From Silurus meridionalis (taxonomy: Eukaryota > Chordata > Actinopteri > Siluriformes > Siluridae): a DNA stretch of 64,000 bases. This document shows, in pieces, positions 44,002 through 56,609 of this stretch. The translations under genes and the position numbers were made by a program. Within the stretch, counting starts at the first letter, position 1. Every line of letters begins with the position of its first letter. The notes beneath the pieces were generated by a model, which searched no databases, was not told where the DNA came from, and worked only from the letters and a program-made list of their open reading frames with translations. The DNA lies in NCBI RefSeq assembly GCF_014805685.1, contig NC_060900.1, positions 7,837,450-7,901,449 of the forward strand, in the 5' to 3' direction.

Positions 44002-44390
44002 TTATTACAGTAGATCCCAGCTAATCAAGTTGCCATAGTAACTGGGCGGAGCTTGCAATTAAAATGACGGAAATGAGAATTATTGGGTGAAATGCAGGAT
44101 TGTGGCACTTCATTTGGTGTGTAAATGGTACAAGTCAACCTGAACTAAGTATTTTTCTCAATCTAAAGAGACGTGGATGTTTATTATGGCGTGAACCTAT
44201 AGAACACTTTATGGGTGAGGAGTTATACTCAGCAGTCCAATAGTTCAACAGGAGAGTCGTGTTGGATTATATGGAGCAAAGTATATTACCTTGTGCGCGA
44301 CATTACAATCCCAGAGAACAATCCGACCAGCAAACCAAAAAGCGCCCAATGCAAAACCATTTTAAACGTGCGTGAAGAAAAGCGAGTTAC

Positions 44391-44700
44391 CTGCCACATT
44401 TTCCTTGTCTGCTTTGACCGAAAGGGAAATCAGCTCTCCAAGCCCAACCTGCACCACTTCACCGTCGCTTGGACGCTCGAATTAGTCCTCGAAAAGTTGA
44501 ACCTGTGCTCCAAGATCGAGCCCGTGAGCTGCTCCTGCAAACCCCGCATTCAAATAACCTCTCACGGTTTGTTGTTATTCAACACAGCCGATCCAACCCT
44601 ACCCCGCCACACTTCCCTCTGATCCACCAAAACGTGTCGGCGTTTATTCCCTTCACATACCAAGTACCTTCCGGCTCCCTACACAAGCGCACTCCAAACG
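44391..44700 (-). promoter_or_regulatory. slc35e2: Candidate untranslated first exon and promoter of slc35e2
   Basis: A minus-strand donor (TGGCAG followed by GTAACT; GT at 44389-44390) would pair with the acceptor before 38466. Upstream on the minus strand are CpG-containing sequence and an ETS core CCGGAAG at 44668-44674. The zone lies head to head with the next gene's promoter, about 0.4 kb away. The exon extent and its link to slc35e2 are inferred from splice signals and position only. Confidence 0.4.
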
Positions 44701-44999
44701 GGCCCGAAACAATAGCCTTCGAGTGCACTATGTGTGCTTTGGGAACTCATTTGGGAGTTCAACAACCTATTCTCGTTCGTTAGTAAGGTCTTAGCTGCGC
44801 ACAATTGCGCAGTACACCTAAAAATACTTTCTAATGTATTATTTGTAGTAAATACGATCATCGAAGAAGTTTATTATGAATAATAATAATTATTTTTAAT
44901 TACTTGTGGTATTTGCGGAACAAACGGGAAACATAAATAATAATAAAAAATTACTATGAGATATATTGCAATTTTAATACGCATTACTGATTGGTAAAA

Positions 45000-45157
45000 A
45001 GGCGTGGATGTAAAGGAGGAAGTAGGCGTGTTGTCATCGCTCAGCCCCTCCCGTTATATGTAATGTTACTTAAAATGTAAGCGACATCTAACAACAACCG
45101 CCTGTACATGATTAACCTACAAGGAAAAGTAGCGGTGTCCTGGATTGATGTCTCGCA
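45000..45157 (+). promoter_or_regulatory. Promoter and 5' UTR of the unnamed membrane-protein gene
   Basis: Just upstream of the start codon at 45158 lie an ETS-like AGGAAGT (45017-45023) and a C-rich box 'cagcccctccc' (about 45043-45053), with no TATA box. The start of transcription is probably within 45050-45150. With the minus-strand ETS site at 44668 this forms a divergent promoter interval. Confidence 0.45.
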
Positions 45158-48100
45158 ATGGACGAGAGTCGGTAAGCGTTCAGCCAAAGACACTTGTTGC
45201 ATTGGTCGAGGTTAGCGGTAAGCTAAAAACAGGTAAGGGGCTGGTTACAAATACCCCTCCTCCCTTTTTTCAGACGTAGTACACTACGTAGGGTCCAGAT
45301 GTTGTCATTTGACACTTGTTTTTTTTATTTTTTTTTGCAAAATTTGGGGTAGCGAAGAAAGACGAAGACTGGGTCGATCATCTTTGCATGAAAAAATAAA
45401 AATAAAAATAAAATATATAGTTATAGTAATAATAGTTGTGTATATCAGGCAAGATGAGTGATGAACCATGTGGGATAATCAGAATGCACAGCGTGAGGTG
45501 GTGAAAACTTTACATGCATGTTGTTTTCACACTCTCATGCATTGTGTTTCATGAACTCCTGTGATCAGTGCATGTGCTTTGAATAACTTACAAATAATTC
45601 AATAAGTAATGCAATATCCTCTCTGATTCTTGCCATTGCAGTCCATTGCTGCCTCAGCGCCAAGAGAGCATGGAAGGTCCTTCTCCAAACCTGAAGCCGA
45701 GGCATGGCGAGCTGATACCCACACCATGTGGACCAGTAGGTCATCTTTCTCTGGGGCATGATTCCCTTAAACTCGGTCTCTTACATCTAATTCAGTCTTC
45801 TTTCTTTTTTCCAGATAAAGAAGTTATCCGAGCTCCAGGGCCCTGTGAAGATATACTTCTGCTTCACACTCCTCTCCATGGTGGTGCTCTTCATCCTGAC
45901 TATATTCAACATCTCCAAAGAGAGCCAGAATGAGAAGAAAAAGGGTGACAATGACGATCTCACCGTCTCCATCATCCAGCTTGTGGGCATCGGTAAGAAG
46001 TCATATATAATTTATAGAACTGACCCTATTTTAAAAATGGTAATGATCAGGGCTTTTCTTTGTGTTATTATTCTGAATATAATTAAACCATAAACCAGGA
46101 TGCATTCCAGTGCTGTTGTTGATGATTCAGACTCTAAATTGGTAGTCATTAACTTTATATAACAAACATAAAAGTTTACTTTCGTTTTTTATTTTTTTAT
46201 TTGCATTACTTTCTTCATTGTTCGACTTGTTATTCTGGTACTTGTTAACACAAGTTTGTGTCTCTAACTGAACGCAGCAGCGATTTTCAGATAAAAGAAG
46301 ATTAAAATCATGCCAGAGTTCTCCAACAACGATCTTTGTTCATCAGTATCATTTTTTTAAGACGAGCATTTTTTTGTTGTTGTACTTAACAAAAGTTTCC
46401 ATTCGAATCTGACGTATAGCAAAAGGAGGACATGAGCAGTCGGTGCACTCGAATATACATGACAGTTTGGCACAAATTTCAAAACCACTTTACTCGAGCG
46501 AACGTGTTTACAATTTGTGAGGTTTCTTCACAGGTACCCAGGTTTTTTCTTTTTTTTTTTTTTTCTTCTTCCTCTAAACATAGGTCATCGGAGCATTTGA
46601 GAAAACCATATTGAATGAAAAATAATACTGATAAATTAAAATTATAATTGTGACGAATGGAATGCAAATCAGCCAGTGTGTCATTATTAAATATTAGAAA
46701 TATCTGTGATGTTTCCCCAGCGTTCTGTTTCTACTACATCGTTCGAGGCGTTCTGCAGGAAAACAAGCAGGAGCTGATTGTCTTTGGGCTGTGCGTATTC
46801 GTGCTCATGGTGCGCTCTATCATCAACTATGTTGTACCTGAAGAGAAAGAGACCCTGCTAACGGTACACCGGCCGCCATTTCAACATCAACACTTCTACA
46901 CAAAACTTCTTACTTTGGTGTAGCTGTTTGGCCTGGTATAGCAGTAAGCTTGCAAAACATCACAGGAATCTAAGGTTCATGCACCACAGAATGAGCAAAA
47001 CACACAGAAATGTTAAAATTACGCAAAAAAAGGAAGTCTATTGCTTAAGACCAAACCACATGACATGGTTACACCAGTATAAGTTTACAAACCCTATTCA
47101 TTCTTAAATGTCACTGTATAATGGTGTAAGCATGAAGCATGGATTGGTGTTATATACCATTAATATAGTGCCAAGAGCAAACCCAGTAAGAAGGTTTATA
47201 TTATTTATATTAAGTTTGTAATCTTGCGTACCAGTGTAGATTTATTCCTTACTAGAGACTCAAAGCACGTTTGTACGTCACTCTGGATAAGGGCGTCTGC
47301 TAAATGCCGCAAATGTAAATGTAAACTTGTGTGAGTCAGTTCACCAATAATTTGTTGGTTGATGCACCAGGAAGATCATGTAGATTGTCAACAAATGTTC
47401 AATATATTTGATCTAGAATCCAGTCAGGTAACAATTAATTGTTTTGCAGGTGCGGTTTGCGTGCATCATATGTTTGGGTGTTGCGCACCTGATCTGTGTC
47501 GGTCTGCTCATCACAAGGCCCAACATGATGGCCTTCAGGGTGGGTGGAGCTTTGGAAAGCCTGCAGGAGCAGTACTGCCTGCTCAATCTCTGTTTCTCTA
47601 TGGTGACTTTTGATCTTCAGGCACAAGTAAGTTGTTTTGATTGCGCACCCCAATCTAACGCAGCACAAATGACGAAGCACTGTCGTTTACCTGCACTTTT
47701 AAAGGGACATGTAGACATTTCAGTCTCTGCAATTTTTGCACAAAAAATAAACAAAAAATCCCCCAAAATCCGGGTTCAACAGATGCTTCCATGTCTGTAA
47801 TGTGTTTAAATCTGCTTGTGAGTACTGTGGGAAATAAAAAGCCTCTGCTCCAGACTGTTGTTTGTTGCTGTTCGCAATAAGAAAGAAAAAGCCTTCTAGC
47901 AAAGAAGAGAGTGTTATTAGGTGAAAAAATAAAGCAAGGTGGTGGTAGTATGAAGCTTTTGGGACCGTTTTGCACCACATAGTGTGTACAGATGTTCAAA
48001 TGTAAAGCGATCCCGCTTTGTTCCAATGGACACAGCCACAAATGGTGGTTGGGGGTCCTGCAACACGTTTTGAAAAGACGCACTTGGCAGACTTCATTTG

Positions 48101-51100
48101 TCTTGGAGAAAGCATGTGATAGCCATCATCCTCCCTAGGTTAAATCTGGTTTACGATAGAGGAGAGCTGACTGGTGAGTGGAAATCACTCAAATCACAAG
48201 ACTGGTTTGATAAGATTTCTGTTTTAAAGTGTCTGTAAACATTTCAGCTCGGATTTAAGTGTAGGTCTGTTAAATTTTTTTTACTTTTTACCATTTTACA
48301 TACATTATATATGGATATAATTTTTCCATGAAATTGCCATCCACATCATCTTATTTTCTGAAACATGGCTTATCATGTTTTTGGGAATTTTTTTCATTTA
48401 TGGAACCGAAACAGCAATTATCTAAGTATATAAGAACAGAAACTCATAACATAAATGGCTAAATAAATCGGAGAGACCTTTACTTTAACTTCACCGCTTT
48501 TCAAAATTATATCAGTCGTTCCTTTTAATTTATGCATGGATTAATTTTATAATTGTATTAATAATGTAGCGAGTGAAGTTTTTATTCATGGCTTTAAATA
48601 AATAACACAAATTCAAATACTTTTGTACTTTTTCTCAAGTGACAGTTTATAGGGAGCACTCTACTTTTTATCTCTACTTTAATAGAAGTACATGCTTTGT
48701 GTACTTCATCCACCACTGGTGTTTATTGGTTTATAGGAGGAGGTGCATCAGGTCCCGACTCCACCCCCTGGACTTTCGGTCCTGCAGCAATAACGGCATT
48801 CTGTTGAACGCTGATTTACTGCTACTACACGTTTAGACATTATTGTATAATACGCTTGGTGAAACACCCTATAAATGACATTTAAACCAGAGCTCTTTTA
48901 TTCAATTTATTAAATAAATGCCTATAGGTGTAAATATTTTAAGTGCAAATAAAAGAAAGGCATAGTGGCTGAATCTCAAGTTCTCACACTAAGACTTAAC
49001 TAAGAGGTTGTATCATTGCAACACAGAGTTACTCAATAGTTACCCTTTCGCTCGATTTCATGGCCATGGGAAGCTGGATAACATCATTACTACTCAGAAT
49101 GATTTAGTGCTTATCTCTAGCATTCTTAAATAAAATACATGAAGTGTAAGAAAAATCTTAAAAATCTCTTCCCGACTTGGCATGTTTGGTTAATGAGAAC
49201 AGTAGACAACTATGTCGACACATATCTAAACGATCTGTATGTACTTTTTGAACGTCCCATTCCATGTTCTAACAATCACTACTTTTCTGGGAAGATGTTC
49301 CACAAGATTTTGGAGTGTGCTTTATTAGATTTGTGTTCATTCAGACACAAATAAAGTGAGGATATTAAGTAAACACTTTTTGAGCATGGCTGATTATAAG
49401 AACATGTGGTTTCAGTTTTCAGTAGTGTGCATTTATGGGTTTCTTAATCTGACTTTTGAGTGTTGAATGAAGGGTGTGTGGAGGTCTAAGTTGCTACAGG
49501 GGAAATACACATTTCTGTACAAATGTGAGATATCTTTTCACCTTTAATGGGAATAAAGCAACAAACACAATTCAAATAATAAATAACTAGTTGCATATCT
49601 GTGCATAACATTTTATAATGGGGCATGTGACTGTACTCAGAATGAAGCAATTACATTTACTCAAGTGATTATCATACCCCTGCCATCAATTATGTGAATC
49701 TGCTTAACCTCCAAATAAAGACCAGCTCCTTCAGTAGGATTTTATAGACATGTTCTTGGTTTTAATCTGACTGCTTAAACCATGGTCCACATCATACCAT
49801 GGAACAAAACCTGCATCTCTGTTAAAAGGGTAAAGATGAAGTAATTGATCACATTCAAGCAGAACAACAAGCAAAAGCACAAAGGCAAAAATAATAAAAA
49901 GAAGCTAAATATTGTAGCATAGCCCAGTTAGAACCAAGATCTCTTATTAAACACATGTGGAATGACCTGAAGAGATCCCCTCACAATCTGGAAGAAAAAA
50001 AAATTGGAACAAAAGGGAAAATTACGATGTGCTAAAAGTAAGTAGACTCACCCAAAATGTGACTAATTATAACCAGGTTCTTGCAACTTTTTCTTTTTTT
50101 TTCTTGGTGATTATATTATATTAAGATCGCACACGATGGATCTTTTATTCATTTATCTTTTCATTACAAAAACCTGCACTGTTACTTAGTTACAAGCCAA
50201 GCCTATAAGGAACCTTGCATCTAATAAGAAGTAACAAATGTCTGTTTAAATGTGTTTTGCCCTGCTCACCAGGTGTGCCTGTGCATCCTGATCCTGACCT
50301 CAGGCCCCTTTGTGTCCACCGCTCACAGAATCATTCTGGGAATTGGTGTTTTTTGGGCAGTAATCACTGCTGCCATCGGAGGCATTTCTGTAAGTCACTA
50401 TATATCAAAGCTTCGAAAGTTTCAAAGGATTTGTGATTTTCTCGGTTCCAATGCACCTCCTGAACGTAACTGATAACTGAGAAGTGAACTCTGCATTCTT
50501 TAATAAGGATTAATTTTCTATAATGCACCTCTGTTATTATTTTTTTTAGATAGTGGATAAATACAGTATTTTCTCCACATAGTCCGAACAAGCATGAATC
50601 TGATTCATGCAAATATCTACAGAATTTCGTTTTTTATTTGTGTAAAAATGTTTATCGTCCAACTGCTTTCCATTCTTAACTGCAGTAATCCTGAACTAGA
50701 CTCAATTCAAATATAGAGGAGCCAATCATCCATCCAGAAAAAAATCCTAAAAACACTAAGGGAAATGAAACACCTTAAATAAATATAATCACGTCTCTTA
50801 TTTCTAAGTATTTATAAAAATGAATTAAAATCAATATAACTCTATCTCTGTGCATGGTTTAGTGAGGACAGAATTCTATACCGACCTGTATAAAATTAAT
50901 GAATAAAGTTCAATAATAGCTTTAAATGGTCAAATCCGACAAGTCAAGTCAAGTTTATTTCTATAGCTCTTTTTCTTTTACAACAGACATTGTCTCAAAG
51001 CAGCTTTGAGTTAAAAACAGTTAAAATGAATAGTGGGCATTTATCCCTGATGAGCAGCCTGGGGTGACTGTGGCAAGGAAAAACTTCCTTAAATGTTATG

Positions 51101-54100
51101 AGGAAGAAACCTTTAGAGGAACCAGACTCAAAAGGGGAACCCATCCTCATTTGGGTGACATCAAGACTGTGATTATGACACCATAGTGTAAGCAGAAACC
51201 TCCACAACCATGTGTGGCAGAAGCAACAACTCTCTTTTTTGGGTCAGGTCGGAGCAGTGTATTATCCCTTAGCAATGATCTATAAGACCTGTATGATCAC
51301 CCAAACCAGACGTTGGTTTGATTGTATAGATATTTCAGCAAGGAAATAAATATATAAGGTAATAGTGGAATCGTTGTTCGTTTTATGATCTGATCTGGCC
51401 ATACACAACTTAATGCATAAGTGCCATTATCACCATCTGATTATCAGTGGTACATCTAAACTCGGTTACGATTTGCTTTTCATCTGTTTCTTTCAGGTTT
51501 TGAAAGAAGTGAAACCACTGGTATGGATTTTTGCCCTCCAGAACTTACCTCAGCTGGCTTATTTCATTTACCTCCTATACTCAGTAAGTCTGGAAACACA
51601 CTTTTATTTACAGACTTGTTTACATTGTGTCCATGATTCTGTTCAATACTGTATATCGTTGAAAATTGTCCAGCTTCTGCTACATATTTCTTGTTAGAAG
51701 TCTGGATGCAGGTAAAAAAATCAGAACAAAGCATTGAAACTTATTTTGCTTTTCTTAATAGACCATTACTAACTGGGGCGAGAGTAAAACATACATACTG
51801 GAGGCTGCTACCATAACGGGCTGTCTGTTATCGGTGGCCATCAAATGTGTGCTGTTCTGGGGCTTGTATAGTCTGTACCGCAGATTCGGCCTGGGTCTGC
51901 GAGAGAAAAGTAAGTGCTGCAAAGAAAGATAATAATTGATAAATGAAATACAGAATGAAAAGCACTCACTGGCTACTTTATTAGGTACAGCGGTGCATTA
52001 GATCTGTTCTCACAATGTAGAAGGCATTGCAAAAACATCACTTGGTTCAGCCTTTAGCCGTGCCGTTTTCATGAGCCTGTTTCCACTTTGAGATGCTTTT
52101 CACCTCAACATGGTTGTAAAGAGTGGCTGACCAAAGCTTACATTTGTGTCAGCTGGAAACACTCTATCCTTAAACCATTCTCTTCTGACTTCTTTCATCA
52201 GCAAAGCATTTCTGCCATTTGTTAATATCTGTAGAGACCAGAGTTGTCTGTGAAAATCCAAGGAGATCAGCAGTTTTTTTTCCCTTTTTTGGCATGCATC
52301 TGCATGATTTTATGCATTGCACATAGGGAAAATTCACAAATAAGCAAATGCACTTGTACTCCTAATAAAGCAGAAAGTAAGTGTATTTGACTCCACAATA
52401 TTATAACACTGTAGTGAAAACCGTAAAAAAAACCACAACAACATTACTATAAAGGAGAAAAGAAATATGTAAGTGTTAATGCTTTTTTTTTTTTTTTAAT
52501 TAAATCAGCCCAATTTTCTGTATAACAAAGTTATTGTTGTTATACTAAAAAGTGTTCTTATTCTATCTATCTATAGATTTTGTTTTTTAATAACCCGAAT
52601 ATTATTTTTAGATAAATATTTAATAAAACTACACTATTAGATACAGCTACATTGTATGGAGTTTATAAAGACTACATTTTTATAACCACCTTTATGACTC
52701 ATTATAAACACAGCAGGGTACCAGAAAGAGCAAACAGAGCATTGAAGCATTGCTGGGATGTTTACACTTGCTGGCTACTTTACTAGGCAGGCCTACTTTA
52801 TTTATTAGTTAGAAGTTATATGGTAAAGAAAGTAACCACTAATTCTACTATACACAGTGTATGCTTATCCTTTTCTAGCTTTCAATCAGTGTCTATTTAT
52901 TTTATTGTTAGCTATATATTCTTGGTTGCCAGGCCTTTCTCTATCCAGTGATAAGGCATATAAGGGCAATTATACATATTGGAAAGATTTTGTAACATAT
53001 ATCTTTGGATTACTTGTAGTAAGGATTAAATGAGTTTTATATTCTATATAGGTAAATAAGCCAACAAACATAAAAAAAAAGTAGGCCCTGTATAAACGTC
53101 TATGGCTAAACTGACCAGCAAGAGGCAAAACGATCCAAAGGAAAGAGCCGTAGTGCTGTAGAAACGCATCACCAGAGGTCTACTGAGTTCTGAAGGTGTG
53201 CTGTGCGATCTAGCACCAAGATGGGTGATCAGCAGATCCTTAAAGTCCTTTAAGTGGTGCATTGGGGCCTCTGTGTTTGTTCAGCACATCTTACAGATGC
53301 CTAATCAGATCGGAGGCCAAGTCAACACCTTGAACCACTTTGTCCAGTCTCTCAAACTATTTCTGAACCCTTTGTTCAGTGATTCATTTTGGTGCATATA
53401 GGGGCCACTACCATTAATGATTATCTTTGACATGAAGGGTGAACATGTTTAGGTAGGTGCAGTAACATCTACATAAATACCATGACCCAAGGTTTCCCAG
53501 TATAACATTCCCCAGAGTACCACACTGTCTCTGCTGGTTAAAATTTTTCCCAAGATGCATCATGGTGCATTCTTTTTCCAGATAAGCAAAAGAAAACCTA
53601 ATTTGTCAGCCCAGGCCACCTTCCTTAAACAACTTTTGATAGTTACTAATCACTGCATACCAGGAAATGCTCAGATCCTTACACTTTTTCCTACTTCCAA
53701 AACATTGAGAACTGACTGGTCTAAATCTAATCTGGTATCCCATTTCTTGACTCGTCTCATTGTAATGACATAATCAATTACCTCATCTGTAAGTGGTTTT
53801 AATGTTCTAGCTAGTCAGTGGCACATCCCTCAGACAACCTTTTTCTCTGTTTCTGATTTCATTATGTACAATGTAAATCAAACTCAAACAGACTGGTGTG
53901 AAAGCATGTTACCATGGCAATAACGGGGAGAGTTTTCCCAGAGAGTTAGAATCGAACCTTGCTTCTTCCCTGTATTATTGTTTACACTTCTAGTTTAAGT
54001 ATTTGCCCATATGTCCCTTTTGTTATATTGCTGCATATGAATGTCTGCTTACAGGTGTCTCTCTCTCTCCCTCTGTTCTCTTTAAAGTGTTCTCTTCAGA

Positions 54101-54140
54101 TAATCAGCAAGTCTCCCCATCAAGAATTGGACCAGCATGA
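45158..54140 (+). CDS. Unnamed multi-pass membrane protein, 9 exons, 336 residues
   Basis: I do not recognise this gene. Exons: 45158-45171, 45642-45735, 45815-45992, 46721-46863, 47450-47626, 50273-50389, 51497-51583, 51762-51909, 54088-54140. All are GT..AG, total 1011 nt with an open frame; ATG 45158 has G at -3 and +4. The protein starts MDESRPLLPQRQES: ESRPLL is an acidic dileucine signal [DE]xxxL[LI], suggesting endosome/lysosome sorting. About eight hydrophobic segments follow, near residues 48-69, 85-106, 115-135, 145-166, 187-212, 221-241, 249-270 and 284-308, with a charged loop SKESQNEKKKGDNDD at about 70-84. The 17-residue last exon (MFSSDNQQVSPSRIGPA) is the least certain. An uncharacterised DUF family (possibly DUF7789) is a guess. 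An alternative start is Met15 (45670). AATAAA at 55027 and 55040 are candidate poly(A) signals. Confidence 0.85.
46551..46572. repeat. Pyrimidine-rich low-complexity tract
   Basis: A T-rich run inside intron 45993-46720 of the unnamed gene. No other feature is seen in that intron. Confidence 0.5.
47268..47325 (+). mobile_element. SINE tail fragment
   Basis: 'gtcactctggataagggcgt' followed by 'ctgctaaatgccgcaaatgt' is the 3' tail of the SINE type seen at 23225. The head is missing. It lies in intron 46864-47449. Confidence 0.65.
47770..48125 (+). mobile_element. Possible Tc1-like fragment
   Basis: 'aaagcaaggtggtggtagta' with 'tgaagcttttgggaccg' resembles the KHGGGSxMLWG block of Tc1 transposases. 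The rest is too degraded to confirm. It lies in the 2.6 kb intron 47627-50272. Confidence 0.3.
48130..49780. other. Intron sequence without recognised features
   Basis: AT-rich, stop-rich sequence of the unnamed gene's longest intron but one; no repeats or exons recognised. Confidence 0.35.
49800..50045 (+). mobile_element. Possible Tc1-like C-terminal fragment
   Basis: Broken frames give 'KHMWNDLKRSPHNLEE', like the ENLWxDLKRxV...NLxEL region of Tc1 transposases. No terminal repeats are visible. Confidence 0.35.
50936..51215 (-). mobile_element. L2/Rex-like LINE 3' end, inverted
   Basis: On the plus strand: 'aagtcaagtcaagtttattt', 'gacattgtctcaaagcagct', 'aaccagactcaaaagggga' and 'acccatcctcatttgggtga'. 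This is the reverse complement of the 3' UTR and (ACTTG)n-type tail of the LINE at 56610-57520. It lies in intron 50390-51496. Confidence 0.75.
51960..52300 (-). mobile_element. Tc1-like fragment
   Basis: The 'ctggctactttattaggtac' edge is the terminal repeat of a common fish Tc1 family. 'gactgaccaaagc'-like text and 'tccaaggagatcagcagttt' (reverse complement of the helix-turn-helix coding region) follow. A second edge 'ctggctactttactaggcag' occurs at 52771 in the same orientation. It lies in the last intron (51910-54087). Confidence 0.55.
53180..53820 (-). mobile_element. Degenerate Tc1-like transposon
   Basis: Reverse-complement transposase text 'ctgaaggtgtgctgtgcgat', 'ggaggccaagtcaacacctt', 'cccaaggtttcccagtataa' and 'cagcccaggccaccttcctt', and the right end 'gtggttttaatgttctagct' with 'agtcagtg' at 53820. 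It is the same family as 43016-44001 and 7045-7325. It sits in the last intron of the unnamed gene. Confidence 0.7.
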
Positions 54141-56600
54141 AAAAGTTCTGCATTGTGGCATTTTGTCCGGGAGTACAATAATGCAACTGTTGCACATTTG
54201 CATACAATGATGCAAATCTAGACTTACAGCTATCCAATCTTTCAGTTAAGTAGGTTCATTAACCTGGAATAGATCTCTGGAAATTGAAAGTGATGAACCC
54301 ATGCTGCCATTTTGCTTCTTTCAAGTCTTCAGAAAATTCAGCTTTCGTTCTAAATTCCAAAAAGAATCAAGTGCTCAGAGGGTTTCAGTTTTACCTGTAT
54401 TACCTGAATTATTGAACATGGCTGTACATGAGCTGATTGGATGTTCTTTGGTTCCATCTTTATCTGTTACTGCTTTCTTTTTTATATGCTTTGAATTGTT
54501 TTACCACTTCTTTTATTATTTTATTATTTCTATCATTCTCTGTATTTCTTGTTACTTTATGCTTGGATGCATATCAGTAACCAGTGACATAATTCCTGAA
54601 AAATTATAGTTCAGACACTCCATTTTTAAAATGTATAATCTAAACAAATATAGTGTTTAATGATGATAAAACATCATGCCAAAATCCTACATGCAACCAA
54701 CAAGGCTGGGTACTGTGTGGGTAAAGGAAGCACTTCAAAATCATCCTTTTTGTAAAGTAACAAAGTTCTTACAAATCAGAGACGTGTGTTTAGTTTAGTG
54801 TTACTTGTAAGAACGATGCAGATTCGTAATTTCGATTCCGGAATGAAAGAGTTTCAGTTCCAGTCATTTGACTTGAGGCTTGAACTCAGAAGAAAGAGTA
54901 ATAAACTGTGATTGGGATGGTAGAATTATCTTTCATGTTCTTAGAATGTATCTGTCACCAGGAACCATGGCTATATAAAGATTACACAATTCCCTGTTAT
55001 TGTGTAAATACCTTTAGGGCAAAGGAAATAAAGATGATAAATAAAGGTACAATTTACCCTAATAAAGGTATAAAGATAGGTCTAGTGTTGAAGCCTTTAT
55101 AATTTTATAGTCAGGATTGTTCAGTCAGGCAAATGGTTGACTGAGCTGCCACATATGGAATGAATTGCATTCAATAAAAAAACAACAATGGATCTTTTTT
55201 CCTTCAGGTCAAAAAGAAAAGTCTAAAACTCATTGATGTTTAATATAGAAGACGATTTCTAGGCAGGTTCTAAGCAAATTAAAGCGATATTATCGTTTGT
55301 ACAAAAGGTCTTATCCCCTCTACTGAAGCATGTGTTTAGACAGAGGGATCTGATAGAAAATTGATCGTGTGTTTCCACAAAACGTGAGGAGGCCATTTCA
55401 CTGAAGAAAGAAAGGATGTATCAAATGTTATCAAAACTTCTAAAATTCACGTATATCCTGTAAACGATACGTGGTTTTTGTTTTACACTTTGATACATGA
55501 GCTCAGTGTCAAGAAGTGTTACACATAAACAGGAACGAAAGTTTATTTTTCTCTACTTTTATTACGACACAGCATGTAACTTTTTTTTTTTTTTTTTTTT
55601 TTGGATAACCGAAACTTTGTGAATAACTGCACTATTTCTACTTTAAATGCTGTGATTATGAGAATGTTTATAAACAAGTTTAACCATAATGCATTAAACA
55701 TGTATTGCTTTTGATATATTGTCCTGGGTTTTGATAGCACAGGTTTATTACTTTATACATGTATTTATTATACAAAACACAATAAATTTATTTTATTGTA
55801 TGTATCGTGTCTATGTATTTATATATTTGTATATACATTTTCCTGTCTATAAAAAATGGGAACTTCTCTTTTTCAGTTTTTACAAGCCATTTGTTGAATT
55901 GTTCCTTTTATTTGAGTTTGGAAACTCTCAAACTGCGCAACATCCTCGTTTAAAATGTTACTAGTTATTAGGAGAAGGGATACTATTTAGTCTTCAATTG
56001 AAAGGAAGGAGAATACTTTGTCACGCATTAAAAATAATAATCCATATGTTTAAAAGAAGTATAAGTGGAGCCAAAAACAGTGTTTCTAAAACACATTTCC
56101 CCACTGTCCTCTACAGCACATTATTCAACTCCTCAGCTAATCTACAAACTAGAAAATAGGTTGAGGAGAGAAGGAAAAAACATGAATATGTAAAGGGGTG
56201 CCATTTTAAATGCACTTATTTCTACAAGGTATCTTTGCTAGCAACATTTGCAGTTGGTGGTTAAACTTAAATGAAGTGAAGTGCATAAAATAAAGAACAT
56301 GTGCTAATTGAGTCATTTACTTATGATTCACTTACAATTATCTTTCCAAATTAATATTTTACTTTCAATGTAAATTTGGGTAACAGACTTGCCAAAGTGG
56401 CCTAACCACAATATTGATAATGTTGAAAATAAAGGACAAGAAAAGATACAAGTACATACAAGTGAGCAGTGGTGGACAGTCAGGAAGTAAATGAAATTCG
56501 TTACTGTGTTTTAATAGCTTTTGTGTGTATCTGTACTTTACTGAAGTATTTCCATTTAGGGAAAATTTTACTTCATTACATTTCAAATATCGTACTTTGC
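54141..56600. other. Probable 3' UTR then intergenic sequence
   Basis: Follows the stop codon of the unnamed gene. It contains AATAAA at 55027-55032 and 55040-55045, and a T run at 55571-55602. No further exon or transposon was recognised. Confidence 0.35.
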
Positions 56601-56609
56601 TCAACTACA

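Noticed and set aside
44215..44622. 135-codon plus-strand ORF upstream of the membrane-protein gene
   Set aside because: No recognisable domain, no good acceptor or donor relation to the neighbouring exons, and it overlaps the probable divergent promoter and first exon of slc35e2.
45670..45735. Met at 45670 as the start of the membrane protein
   Set aside because: The upstream exon 45158-45171 has a strong Kozak ATG and donor, and joins in frame to 45642, adding 14 residues with a sensible sorting motif; Met15 is kept only as an alternative.
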